Source of the DNA: Rhodospirillaceae bacterium
Lineage (GTDB): Bacteria > Pseudomonadota > Alphaproteobacteria > Rhodospirillales > 2-02-FULL-58-16
Reading direction: 5' to 3'
Assembly (NCBI GenBank): GCA_030623425.1
Contig: JAUXMA010000002.1
Span: forward strand, 1-18,394
DNA length: 18,394 nucleotides
The notes below the pieces were generated by a model. The model was given only the letters and a program-made list of their open reading frames with translations, was not told the origin of the DNA and searched no databases. The translations under genes and the position numbers were made by a program. Below, one piece after another: positions 1-7,190 of the stretch (positions are counted from its first letter, which is position 1; each line of letters opens with the position of its first letter).

Positions 1-1026
1 AGGGGGGATGAGTTTTTCAGCACCTTGAAACTCGGTCTCTTCGGCTCCGACCTTGCCGCCCTCTCCGGCTTCTTCGCCGAGCCCTGGACCCGGCCCGTGG
101 ACGCCCTCCCCGAGGCCGACAAGTCCTTCGTCCTGACCGAGGCGGGATTCGACCTCAGGGCCTTGGGACGGCTCGCCGAGGCCGCGCAGTCCCTGCGGGC
201 GGGCCTGGACATGGACATAGCGCGAAAGGACTTGGAAAGTGCCGCCCGCGCCGCCGGAAGCCTGAGCGAGTTGCACCTCGCCCGGGGCGCCGTGGCCGAG
301 GCCGTCGAGACCGCCTGGCAATCCGTCGAGCTGGCCGACAGGAGCGGCGACGCTTTCATGAAATTGGGTAACCGGACCACCCTGGCCGACGCCCTGCACC
401 AGGCCGGCGATCTGGAGGAGGCGGCGGCCCTGTTCCAGGAGGCCGAGGCCACGCAGAAGGAAGACCAGCCGCGATATCCCCTTCTCTATTCCCTTCAGGG
501 CTTCCGGTACTGCGACCTGTTGCTTGGGCGGGGGGAGCACGCGGCGGCGCGGCAGCGGGCCGGGAAGACCCTGGAATGGGCGGAACAAGGAAGCGCTAGC
601 CTCCTCACCATCGCCCTCGACACCCTCACCTTGGGGCGGGCGGCGCTGGCCGGGGCGGCGGCTCAAGGGCCGGACGGCCTTGAGGAGGCCGAACGGCGCC
701 TCGACGACGCCGTGGAGGGCCTGCGCCGGGCGGGGATGCAGGATTACATCCCCCTCGGCCTGCTCGCCCGGGCGGAACTGTGGCGGCTCATGAATGCCCC
801 CGCCCAGGCGCGCCGCGACCTGGACGAGGCACTGACCATCGCCACCCGTAGCGGCATGCGCCTTCACGAGGCCGACGCGCATCTGGAATACGCCCGCCTC
901 CACCTCGCCGGAGGCGACAGCGCCGCCGCCCGCGACCACCTCGCCAAGGCCAAGGAGATCGTCGCCGACATCGGCTATCGCCGCCGCGCCCCGGAAGTCG
1001 CGGAACTGCAAGAACGCCTCGGCTGA
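1..1026 (+). CDS. C-terminal part of a TPR-repeat protein (STAND-ATPase-like), 5' end outside the window
   Basis: The reading frame is open from base 1 (residues begin RGDEFFSTLKLGLFGSDLAA). The first possible start, TTG at 25, has no ribosome binding site, so the true start lies upstream. The visible part is an alpha-helical array rich in Ala, Leu and Glu with repeated TPR-like pairs (for example ALGRLAEAAQSLRAGL, LADALHQAGDLEEAAALFQEAEA, ARRDLDEALTIATRSGMRLHEADAHLEYARL). It ends in the YRRRAPEVAEL tail common to this group. Recalled relatives are long proteins with an N-terminal signalling or NTPase domain (NACHT/AAA, TIR or CHAT) and this TPR sensor at the C-terminus. The N-terminal domain is not visible, so the function stays open. 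No membrane segment is seen. It is separated from fhs by 323 bases and is probably an independent unit. Confidence 0.8.
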   Translation, partial: RGDEFFSTLKLGLFGSDLAALSGFFAEPWTRPVDALPEADKSFVLTEAGFDLRALGRLAEAAQSLRAGLDMDIARKDLESAARAAGSLSELHLARGAVAEAVETAWQSVELADRSGDAFMKLGNRTTLADALHQAGDLEEAAALFQEAEATQKEDQPRYPLLYSLQGFRYCDLLLGRGEHAAARQRAGKTLEWAEQGSASLLTIALDTLTLGRAALAGAAAQGPDGLEEAERRLDDAVEGLRRAGMQDYIPLGLLARAELWRLMNAPAQARRDLDEALTIATRSGMRLHEADAHLEYARLHLAGGDSAAARDHLAKAKEIVADIGYRRRAPEVAELQERLG

Positions 1027-1349
1027 ATCGGCGCCGCCCCGCCGGCCGCCAATAGAGGGTTTTGGCTTTGCCGCTTTCCGGACCGCCGGCCGATGCGAAA
1101 CCGCAATAAGCCTTTGAGCAAACCGGGAAATCCAAGCGAAATCGCCGCCAACGGGATTTCTCCATCATTCTATGAATTTAATAGATTTTACAAATGATTC
1201 ACAAAGAGCAATAGTTGCCATGTCAAAAACACATCCAACGCCGTTGTTCATGGAAATGGCGGTGTTGCGGGGCGGGCGCGATACCAGGCCGGCGTCCGCG
1301 CCTTGAACGATTTTAGAACTTCAACAACAAATTTTCGCGGGGAGGGATT
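1027..1349. other. Intergenic region and 5' leader of fhs
   Basis: No credible gene lies here. The first half is GC-rich up to about 1160, then an AT-rich tract follows (about 1163-1235). This tract contains a possible sigma70-like promoter facing fhs: TTTACA at 1187-1192 and AATAGT at 1210-1215 with a 17-base spacer, a weak match. The remainder to 1349 would be transcribed leader and can fold into two adjacent hairpins, listed separately. A strong Shine-Dalgarno GGAGGG lies at 1341-1346. Confidence 0.5.
1236..1299 (+). promoter_or_regulatory. Two adjacent stem-loops in the fhs leader, possible cis-regulatory RNA
   Basis: Hairpin 1: CAACGCCG (1236-1243) pairs with CGGTGTTG (1260-1267), eight pairs including one G-U. 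Inside it is a small CAT/ATG stem closed by a GGAA loop. Hairpin 2: GCGGGCGC (1272-1279) pairs with GCGTCCGC (1292-1299), eight pairs with one G-U and the loop GATACCAGGCCG. An alternative pairing of GGCGCG (1275-1280) with CGCGCC (1297-1302) would exclude hairpin 2. The second structure ends about 40 bases before the fhs Shine-Dalgarno. This is seen by hand folding only. It matches no riboswitch class I can recall, and in GC-rich DNA such stems can arise by chance. Confidence 0.3.
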
Positions 1350-3089
1350 TTGGACGCAAGGTCAAAACCCATAGAGCATGTAGAGCATGGAAAAAAGACC
1401 GCGCCTCCCAGGTCCGTGAACAGCGATATCGAAATCGCCCGGGCCGCGCGTCTAAAGCCCATCGCCGCCATTGCCTCGGACGATCTTGGGATCGACGCCG
1501 ATTTCATCGAGCCCTATGGCCGCCACAAGGCGAAAATCTCGCTTGATTACATCCGCTCGTTGGATAGCCGGACAGACGGCAGGCTGATCCTGATTACCGC
1601 CATAACGCCGACGCTCGCCGGCGAGGGAAAGACCACCACGACGGTGGGCCTCGGCGATGGGCTTCGCAAACTTGGCAAAAAAACCATGATCTGCTTGCGC
1701 GAGCCCAGTCTCGGTCCTTGTTTCGGCATGAAAGGCGGCGCCGCCGGCGGCGGCTATGCCCAGGTCGGGCCGATGGAGGATATCAACCTTCATTTTACCG
1801 GCGACATGCACGCGGTTGGCGCCGCCAACAACCTTTTGGCGGCGATGATCGACAATCATGTTTTCTGGGGCAACAAACTGGACATCGACGACCGCCTCGT
1901 CACGTGGCGGCGAGCGGTCGACATGAACGATCGTTCGCTGCGCTCCATTGTGCCGTCCATTGGCGAAATCGGCAATGGCTTTCCCCGCCAGGCCGGCTTT
2001 GAGGTTACCGCCGCCTCGGAAGTGATGGCGATCCTTTGTCTGGCCGACTCGCCAGAGGATCTTCAAAGGCGCCTAGGCAACATCGTCATCGGTCCCGCCC
2101 GCGACCGCAAGCCTGTCAGGGCGTCTGAAATCGATGCTCATGGGGCGATGTCGGTGTTGCTCAAGGACGCCCTGATGCCGAACTTGGTTCAGACCTTGGA
2201 GAACAATCCGGCCTTTGTTCATGGCGGGGCGTTCGCCAACATCGCCCATGGCTGCAACACGGTGATGGCCACCAAGACGGCTTTGAAACTGGTGGATTAC
2301 GTCATTACCGAGGCCGGCTTCGGCGCCGATCTCGGGGCCGAGAAATTCTTCGACATCAAATGCCGCAAAGCCGGCCTGAACCCGGAATTGGTGGTTCTCG
2401 TAGCGACCGTGCGGGCGCTGAAAATGCACGGCGGAGTCGCCAAGGATACCCTTGGCAAGGAGAACGTGAAGGCCGTCGAGACGGGGATCGCCAACTTGCA
2501 CAGGCATGTGGAGAACATCCGCCGTTTCGGCCTTCCGTTGGTCGTCGCCGTCAACAGGTTCTCCGCCGATACGAACGCGGAGCTGGCGCTCGTCAAGGAG
2601 GCTTGCGCCGAAATGGGGGTCGAAGCGGTCCTGGCCAACCACTGGGCCGACGGCGGCGAAGGCGCCGTCGAACTTGCCGAAACCGCGGACAAGATTCTGC
2701 GGTCCAAGCAAGCCGACTTCAAGCTTCTTTACCCGGACGACATGCCCCTATGGGAGAAAGCCCGCGCCATCGCCCGCTCCATTTACGGCGCCGATGACAT
2801 CGTCGGCGATCGAATGGTATGCAATCGCATCGATGAACTTCAGAACACGGGCTTCGGCCATTTCCCCATTTGCATGTCCAAGACCCAATACAGTTTCTCT
2901 TCCGATCCCAACCTCAAGAACGCGCCGGAGGGCTTCACACTGCCCATCCGCGAGGTGCGTCTATCGGCCGGGGCGGAGTTTGTCGTCTTTGTTTGCGGCG
3001 ACATCATGACCCTGCCGGGGTTGCCCCGGATACCGGCGGCCAACGCCATCAAGTTCGATGAGGAGGGTCAGATCGCCGGACTGTTTTGA
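1350..3089 (+). CDS. fhs: Formate-tetrahydrofolate ligase
   Basis: Cytosolic enzyme that makes 10-formyl-THF from formate, THF and ATP, the entry of formate into folate one-carbon metabolism. The family signatures are intact: the nucleotide-binding [13 protein letters not shown] (residues 87-98), [11 protein letters not shown] (126-136) followed by [15 protein letters not shown], and [12 protein letters not shown] (351-362). The frame is unbroken to the final AGLF. The start is uncertain. TTG at 1350 has a strong GGAGGG only three bases upstream and gives 579 residues. GTG at 1416 has only a weak AGG, but gives 557 residues beginning [11 protein letters not shown], which is the usual N-terminus and length of the family. 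The 22-residue extension contains a duplicated TAGAGCATG. It heads a plus-strand group with a Rieske protein, folB, a folD remnant and 5-formyl-THF cyclo-ligase, consistent with a folate role. Confidence 0.96.
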   Translation: MDARSKPIEHVEHGKKTAPPRSVNSDIEIARAARLKPIAAIASDDLGIDADFIEPYGRHKAKISLDYIRSLDSRTDGRLILITAITPTLAGEGKTTTTVGLGDGLRKLGKKTMICLREPSLGPCFGMKGGAAGGGYAQVGPMEDINLHFTGDMHAVGAANNLLAAMIDNHVFWGNKLDIDDRLVTWRRAVDMNDRSLRSIVPSIGEIGNGFPRQAGFEVTAASEVMAILCLADSPEDLQRRLGNIVIGPARDRKPVRASEIDAHGAMSVLLKDALMPNLVQTLENNPAFVHGGAFANIAHGCNTVMATKTALKLVDYVITEAGFGADLGAEKFFDIKCRKAGLNPELVVLVATVRALKMHGGVAKDTLGKENVKAVETGIANLHRHVENIRRFGLPLVVAVNRFSADTNAELALVKEACAEMGVEAVLANHWADGGEGAVELAETADKILRSKQADFKLLYPDDMPLWEKARAIARSIYGADDIVGDRMVCNRIDELQNTGFGHFPICMSKTQYSFSSDPNLKNAPEGFTLPIREVRLSAGAEFVVFVCGDIMTLPGLPRIPAANAIKFDEEGQIAGLF

Positions 3090-3349
3090 GGCTCCTCGAC
3101 GTTGTAAGGGGAATTCCACCGGTTTGGCCTCCGCGGACGGTCGAACTCCTTCGGCGGCGCGGCGCGGGCTTTCAGCGCCGGCTCTCTTTTCCTTGCTTTC
3201 ATCCCAGCCAGCCGATCTTTACATTAAGAGCCTGGTTGAGCTGGGACCTTCAGCGGCGGCAAGCAGGGTCTGGCCGCCCACCCAGGGCCGCCAGCACCAT
3301 CCAGGCTCGAACGATGATATCGAACCGAACGGACAGTGGAGAACTGATC

Positions 3350-3697
3350 ATGAGTTGGAAACGGGTTTGCGCGACCGGCGAGATCAACGGTAACGCCATG
3401 AAGAAGTTTGACGTCGATGGCGTCGCCGTTTTGGTTGCCAGCCTGGGCGACGGTTTCATCGCCCTTCCCCCCTTGTGCCCGCATATGGAAGAACCGTTGG
3501 AAGATTGCGGCATCTGCCACGAAGGTGTTCTCACCTGCACGAAGCACCTGTGGCAATGGAACATCCGGACCGGCGAGATCATGGGAATGGCCGAAGTCCC
3601 CCTAAAAACCTACGAAACCAAACAGGAAGGGGATGAAATATTTATCTTACTCGAAAAAGAACTCACTTACGATTACGATGAAAATACTGGCGAATAA
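3350..3697 (+). CDS. Small Rieske [2Fe-2S] ferredoxin, TmoC-like
   Basis: A 115-residue soluble one-domain Rieske protein. The cluster ligands are C43-P-H45 and C63-T-K-H66 in the order CxH...CxxH, followed by LWQWN. The overall shape (MSWKRVC start, TCTKHLWQWNIRTGE, acidic tail) is like the ferredoxins that feed electrons to soluble di-iron monooxygenases such as TmoC of toluene-4-monooxygenase. No oxygenase or reductase partner is in the window, so the acceptor is unknown. The ATG at 3350 is chosen because GGAGA (3338-3342) lies seven bases upstream and homology begins there; the frame is open further upstream but that part looks non-coding. It is 260 bases after fhs, a stretch in which I see no gene, and 57 bases before folB. 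Confidence 0.88.
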   Translation: MSWKRVCATGEINGNAMKKFDVDGVAVLVASLGDGFIALPPLCPHMEEPLEDCGICHEGVLTCTKHLWQWNIRTGEIMGMAEVPLKTYETKQEGDEIFILLEKELTYDYDENTGE

Positions 3698-3754
3698 GAG
3701 GCGAGTATTGCGGAATATAACACTTGTTAATTAAATAAGCGGAGTTGTATCGAT

Positions 3755-4162
3755 ATGAGTAAGCAAGACTTACTTGCTCCCGTTCTGGAAACAAAATGTG
3801 GCGTTGGCTTGCTGCATTTGTTCATCAACGGGCTCGAGCTTGACTGCAGCATCGGGGTTCATCCGCATGAACGCCTCTCGCCCCAGCCCGTTCGCATCGA
3901 CGTACAACTGACCCGGCCGGAACCATTACAGCCGATCAACGACGACTTTGCCAATGTGATCTGTTACGAGGCACTGATCGAACGCATCAAGACGGTCGTC
4001 TCGTCGGGTCACGTCAATCTGGTGGAAACCCTGGCCGAACGCATCGCCGACGGTATCTGCTCCGAGGTGCCGACGATAACCAAAATCAAGGTCAAGGTCT
4101 GCAAGCTCGCGGCATTTGATCATGTTTCATCGGTCGGCGTGGAACTGGAAAAAATTTTTTAG
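3755..4162 (+). CDS. folB: Dihydroneopterin aldolase family protein
   Basis: A 135-residue protein of the FolB/FolX tunnelling fold. FolB cleaves 7,8-dihydroneopterin to 6-hydroxymethyl-dihydropterin and glycolaldehyde in folate synthesis. Seen: the N-terminal strand with SIGVHPHERLSPQPVRIDV (E39 in the usual GVxxxER position), Y71 in CYEAL, HVNLVETLAERIADGI with E91, and the terminal VKVCKLAAFDHVSSVGVELEK. The catalytic-region lysine K117 is present, but the following proline of the common KP motif is leucine. GGAG at 3741-3744 sits ten bases before the ATG. It lies with fhs and the folD/cyclo-ligase region, so a folate role is likely. FolX-like epimerase activity or a role in another pterin pathway cannot be excluded. 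Confidence 0.87.
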   Translation: MSKQDLLAPVLETKCGVGLLHLFINGLELDCSIGVHPHERLSPQPVRIDVQLTRPEPLQPINDDFANVICYEALIERIKTVVSSGHVNLVETLAERIADGICSEVPTITKIKVKVCKLAAFDHVSSVGVELEKIF

Positions 4163-4239
4163 GCCCGAAAAGTTTCTGTAGTATCCTTTCCCGGCGCCTG
4201 GGATGGCAAAGGGGGCGCGGAACGGGGGCGGAGCTTTAA

Positions 4240-4704
4240 ATGGCCGAGGAACGGATCGAAGGAGTGGAGCGCCGGATGGTGCACCGCCTGCTGATGCACT
4301 GGCGGGCGGCGCGGGGGGACGAGGGGATTCCCTCCCTGGAGGCGGTATTCCAACAGCCTTGCGATGGGTGCGAGCCGTTTATATACGTCCTCGGGGTAGG
4401 CGATGTGGGCGAGGAACCGGAATTCGAGCGCATCGGCGAATTCTTTGCCGACGAGCTGCCCTCCGACCTGACCGGCAAGCCGGTTTCGGCGGTTCCGGAA
4501 GGGACCCTGCTGGAACGGGCGGTGCGCTACTACGGCGATATCCTGAAGAAAAAGGTCCCCATGACCCTGGGCGGCGAGTTCGTCCACGCCCGCGGCGACA
4601 CCATCCTCTACCGGAGCATCATCCTTCCCTTGAGCGGCAGGGAAGGGGTGATCGACCACCTCATGGGTGCAGCCAACTACAAGGTCAAGGAAGGCGATGC
4701 CTGA
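4240..4704 (+). CDS. PAS_5-type PAS-domain protein
   Basis: A 154-residue single-domain soluble protein. It resembles the PAS_5 (PF07310) group frequent in Rhodospirillales: an N-terminal helix ending in LLMHWRAARGDEGIPSLEAV, then a core containing FERIGEFFADELPSDLTGKPVSAV, and a C-terminal strand RSIILPLSGREGVIDHLMGAANYK. PAS_5 proteins are mostly uncharacterised; a sensory or ligand-binding role is assumed from the fold, and no ligand can be assigned. GGAG at 4230-4233 lies six bases before the ATG. It is 77 bases after folB and 44 before the next gene, so it probably shares a transcript with the unknown protein downstream. Confidence 0.78.
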   Translation: MAEERIEGVERRMVHRLLMHWRAARGDEGIPSLEAVFQQPCDGCEPFIYVLGVGDVGEEPEFERIGEFFADELPSDLTGKPVSAVPEGTLLERAVRYYGDILKKKVPMTLGGEFVHARGDTILYRSIILPLSGREGVIDHLMGAANYKVKEGDA

Positions 4705-4748
4705 CGCACCCCTCGGGGCGTTCAGGGTTTGCCGTGGATACGGGTGAC

Positions 4749-5144
4749 ATGGGTAGTCACATCTCTTACGAAATCTATTCGTACAAGAGCGGAAACTGGG
4801 TGATCGATTCCATCCACGACGACAAGGCGATGGCCCTGCACCAGGCCAAGCTCCTGATCGGCAGTCCGCACCACATAGGGATCCGGGTCATCGAGGAGAG
4901 CTACGACGAGGCGACCGACAAGACCGTCTCGAAAGTCATCTTCAAGAAGCAGAAGACCGGGACGAGAAAGCCGAAGCCGCCGAAGAAGGAAAAGAAGGAA
5001 GCCGTCAGGCCGGCCGTTCCGGCCGCTTCGGTAAAGAAGCCGGACAGCTTCACCAAGCGCCTGGTCTTTCTGCTCCTGGCCGTATGCGGCATCGGCCTGG
5101 TGCTTGTGGCCGTCGTGACCCTCCTGATGTCGGCCATGCAATAG
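4749..5144 (+). CDS. Unknown protein with C-terminal membrane anchor
   Basis: A 131-residue protein with three parts. Residues 1 to about 66 form a soluble domain (HISYEIYSYKSGNWVIDSIHDD...AMALHQAKLL...GIRVIEESYDE). A strongly basic linker rich in Lys and Pro follows (about 67-103). One hydrophobic segment close to the C-terminus (RLVFLLLAVCGIGLVLVAVV) makes it tail-anchored with its domain probably in the cytosol. I recall similar hypothetical proteins in Rhodospirillaceae but know no function. The start is uncertain: ATG 4749 has a poor ribosome site, while in-frame GTG at 4734 has AGGG six bases upstream and would add five residues. The stop overlaps the beginning of the folD remnant. Confidence 0.7.
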   Translation: MGSHISYEIYSYKSGNWVIDSIHDDKAMALHQAKLLIGSPHHIGIRVIEESYDEATDKTVSKVIFKKQKTGTRKPKPPKKEKKEAVRPAVPAASVKKPDSFTKRLVFLLLAVCGIGLVLVAVVTLLMSAMQ

Positions 5145-5383
5145 CGGCCGGGGAAGTGCTGAAAAAAACGGGCCTCGAATGCCGTGGTTTCGAGGTGGTC
5201 ATCGCCGGCCAGTCGGAAATCGTCGGCAAACCCATCGCGTTTTTGCTCATGTCGGAAGAGGCGACAGTGACTGCCTGTCATCACATGGCGAGAAACTTGA
5301 CCGTTCATTCCCGCCAAGCCGACGCTGTTATTGTTGCCGTCGGCAAAGCGGGATTGCTCGCGGGCGACATGATCAAACCCGGG
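5141..5383 (+). pseudogene. folD: Remnant of folD (methylene-THF dehydrogenase/cyclohydrolase), middle part only
   Basis: Frame 2 encodes about 81 residues that read as the NAD(P)-binding region of FolD: AAGEVLKKTGLECRGFEVVIAG, GQSEIVGKPIAFLLM (the GxSxxVGxP motif), ATVTACHHMARNL, and ADAVIVAVGKAGLLAGDMIKPG. Everything upstream is missing, including the substrate-site YxxxK and QLPLP motifs. The homology starts where the preceding unrelated gene stops (TAG 5142-5144). After KPG the expected AVVIDVGIN is absent, the frame runs into unrelated codons, and it stops at 5437. The C-terminal PGGVGPMT motif is also gone. No start codon or ribosome site serves the fragment. An active FolD would have linked Fhs to the serine/glycine branch, so another copy elsewhere in the genome is likely (inference). 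Confidence 0.8.
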
Positions 5384-5478
5384 ACTTCCTGTCGATCGCC
5401 GCCCGCAACGGCGCCGAGATTTCAGGATTGGACATAGGCAACAAAGACAATACGCTTGGTCCGTTGGTATTCAAGTCC

Positions 5479-6060
5479 ATGGATGACGATAAGCAAGGAT
5501 TAAGGGCGCGCTCGCGCGCCCTTCGCCGTGGCGTCTTCGAGGCGAGGGGCGAACCGGATGCCGAGCGGGTGGCGGCCAACTTCCTGGCCGCCAAGGAGGA
5601 GATGGGCGTTCCACCGCCGGGCGCGGTCGTCGCCGGTTATTGGCCCATGGGTTCGGAACTGGATGTGCGGCCGTTGCTTCACCAACTCCGCGCCGAAGGG
5701 TATGTCTGTGCCCTGCCGGTGGTGGCGGAACGGAGCAAGCCGCTGATCTTTCGCCGCTGGCGGCCCGGCATGGCTTTGCAAAAGGGAAGTCTCGACATCC
5801 GGCATCCGGCAACGTCCGCCCGGACATTGATTCCCGACTTGCTGTTGGCGCCGTTGTTGGCCTTCGACGGGGACGGCTATCGGTTGGGATATGGCGGCGG
5901 CTTTTATGACCGGACATTGGTCGAACTGCGCCGGCGCGGGACGGTGCTGGCGGTGGGAATCGCTTTCTCCATACAGCGTGTCGAGCGCTTGCCCCGCGAC
6001 GATTTCGATCAGCCGTTGGACTGGATTATCACCGAGGAATCGGCTATAAAAATCGGCTAG
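5479..6060 (+). CDS. fau: 5-formyltetrahydrofolate cyclo-ligase
   Basis: A 193-residue cytosolic enzyme that converts 5-formyl-THF with ATP to 5,10-methenyl-THF, recycling the storage or inhibitory folate. Family features seen: an N-terminal basic helix (KQGLRARSRALRRGV), YWPMGSELDVRPLLHQL (residues 54-70), a central PDLLLAPLLAFD (119-130), and the phosphate-binding GYGGGFYDR (137-145), with D181WIITEE near the end. Length is normal (about 180-200). The ATG at 5479 starts the conserved part but has no clear Shine-Dalgarno. The frame is open upstream (DFLSIAARNGAEISGLDIGNKDNTL), a stretch I do not recognise, which follows the folD remnant and may be debris. In many proteobacteria this gene sits by zapA and 6S RNA; neither is seen here. 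Confidence 0.93.
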   Translation: MDDDKQGLRARSRALRRGVFEARGEPDAERVAANFLAAKEEMGVPPPGAVVAGYWPMGSELDVRPLLHQLRAEGYVCALPVVAERSKPLIFRRWRPGMALQKGSLDIRHPATSARTLIPDLLLAPLLAFDGDGYRLGYGGGFYDRTLVELRRRGTVLAVGIAFSIQRVERLPRDDFDQPLDWIITEESAIKIG

Positions 6061-6362
6061 GCGACATGCCGGCGCCTATGAATACAAAGTGAGGCGATTA
6101 AACATTTTGACGATTTTCACAATGCCGTGAAAACCCGGGGAATACCTTGTCGGGGCGATTTACCCGCCGCCAAGGCGATGTTATGCTTCGGCTGCAATCT
6201 TAAGAAAACCGATTGCCAGGACGTCGGCTTTCATTCCCCGCCCGGCGGGTCGGTCAAACCATGTTAGGTTTTTATCAGCCTCCGAAACTCCGTTTCCGGC
6301 AACAGCGCGAAAGTGGCGAATACAGGAATCGGGGCGTTGGCAAGGATCGTTGGAAACGTGAA
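6061..6362. other. Intergenic region with two small stem-loops
   Basis: No convincing gene. TAGGCG (6058-6063) can pair with CGCCTA (6073-6078) just at the stop of the cyclo-ligase gene, but no T tract follows, so it is a poor terminator. A second stem at 6145-6175 combines CCTTG/CAAGG and CGGG/CCCG around an eight-base loop. Neither resembles a known RNA to me. The rest holds nothing I can assign. Confidence 0.35.
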
Positions 6363-6599
6363 ATGAGCGAGAAATCGTACATCGCGCGGTCGAGGCGCCG
6401 CTTTATAATCGCCATCTCCGTGTTCGTCGTGGCATTGCTGTTTTTTCCCTTGCTGATCTTCCTGAAGATGCCTAGTCCTCCGGCACCGGCGGTTTCCCCG
6501 CAGGGCGCCGTTCCGCCCGTTGCCGATTCCCCCAAATCCGTTGGCGGCAAGATCTCCGGGGGGCCTTCTCGCTTGCCGATCACCGAGGCCGGCCCGTGA
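6363..6599 (+). CDS. Small membrane-anchored protein of unknown function
   Basis: A 78-residue protein with a basic N-terminus (SEKSYIARSRRR), one hydrophobic segment (FIIAISVFVVALLFFPLLIFL, about residues 14-34) and a Pro/Ala/Gly-rich tail of some 42 residues. By the positive-inside rule the tail would lie in the periplasm. An uncleaved signal anchor is most likely because no good cleavage site follows. GGA at 6352-6354 is eight bases before the ATG. It stands alone, about 300 bases after the cyclo-ligase gene and convergent with the hemerythrin gene (65 bases between stops). I do not recognise a family; it could be a short accessory protein or a chance reading frame. Confidence 0.5.
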   Translation: MSEKSYIARSRRRFIIAISVFVVALLFFPLLIFLKMPSPPAPAVSPQGAVPPVADSPKSVGGKISGGPSRLPITEAGP

Positions 6600-6664
6600 C
6601 CGACAAGGATTTTCGTGGCCGCTCCATTCTTCTTCCGAGCTAATTTTTCGACAGGCGCGCGCCC

Positions 6665-7174
6665 TTAGCCCTTGGCTTGCAAATAAGCCACGTTCAGTCT
6701 TGTCGATTCGTCTTCGTCGAGGATTTGCTCCAGGCCCGGCAGGAAACCCATTTCCTCCTTTTGCACGTGGAACACCTCGCGCTCCGCCAGTTCCAGGCCG
6801 GCTTCCCGGAAGGCGGCCCAGGACTGGGCGTCGAACCCCTCTTCGAGGGCCTGGCGCGCGAGATCGATGGTCTGGTTGGCGAGGGGACGGATAATTTCAT
6901 GTTCGCCCAGCAGCATCTCCGGCACGAAGCTTTGCAGCTCCTCCGAGAAACGGGGAAACAGGTTTTCCTCCTCGAAGGCGAAATGGCTGGTGACCTCCGC
7001 TTTCAGCACCGACGCCACGTCGGTCAGGAGATTGCGCACCGCCATGTCCCCGGTGTCCAGCGGCTGCTGGGCGCTCTTCGGAGAGAGGGCCGCTTCCAGG
7101 CGCTCGAGCAGTTGGAGGGTGGTCATATGGTCCTCGTGCAGGGAAATGCACAGGGCGAGGGTCAGGTCGTGCAT
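6665..7174 (-). CDS. Hemerythrin-like (HHE) protein
   Basis: A 169-residue soluble four-helix protein. Metal ligands expected of the family are in place: H13-E-D-H16 in helix 1, H64 with E68 (HFAFEEENLF), H92 (GEHEIIRPLA), and H136 with E140/E141 (FHVQKEEMGFLPGLEQIL). Such proteins bind a di-iron site and sense or carry O2 or respond to NO. The exact role here is inferred from its operon partners, a heme-copper/NO-type membrane protein and a DUF2249 protein. The start ATG at 7174 has AAAGGA upstream on the minus strand and lies 16 bases after the stop of the preceding gene. A longer in-frame extension overlaps that gene and is rejected. Confidence 0.9.
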   Translation of the reverse strand: MHDLTLALCISLHEDHMTTLQLLERLEAALSPKSAQQPLDTGDMAVRNLLTDVASVLKAEVTSHFAFEEENLFPRFSEELQSFVPEMLLGEHEIIRPLANQTIDLARQALEEGFDAQSWAAFREAGLELAEREVFHVQKEEMGFLPGLEQILDEDESTRLNVAYLQAKG

Positions 7175-7190
7175 GGTCGGATTATTCCTT

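Noticed and set aside
1236..1302. THF riboswitch before fhs
   Set aside because: The stems do not show the conserved THF-I or THF-II features I can recall, so only an unclassified structured leader is claimed.
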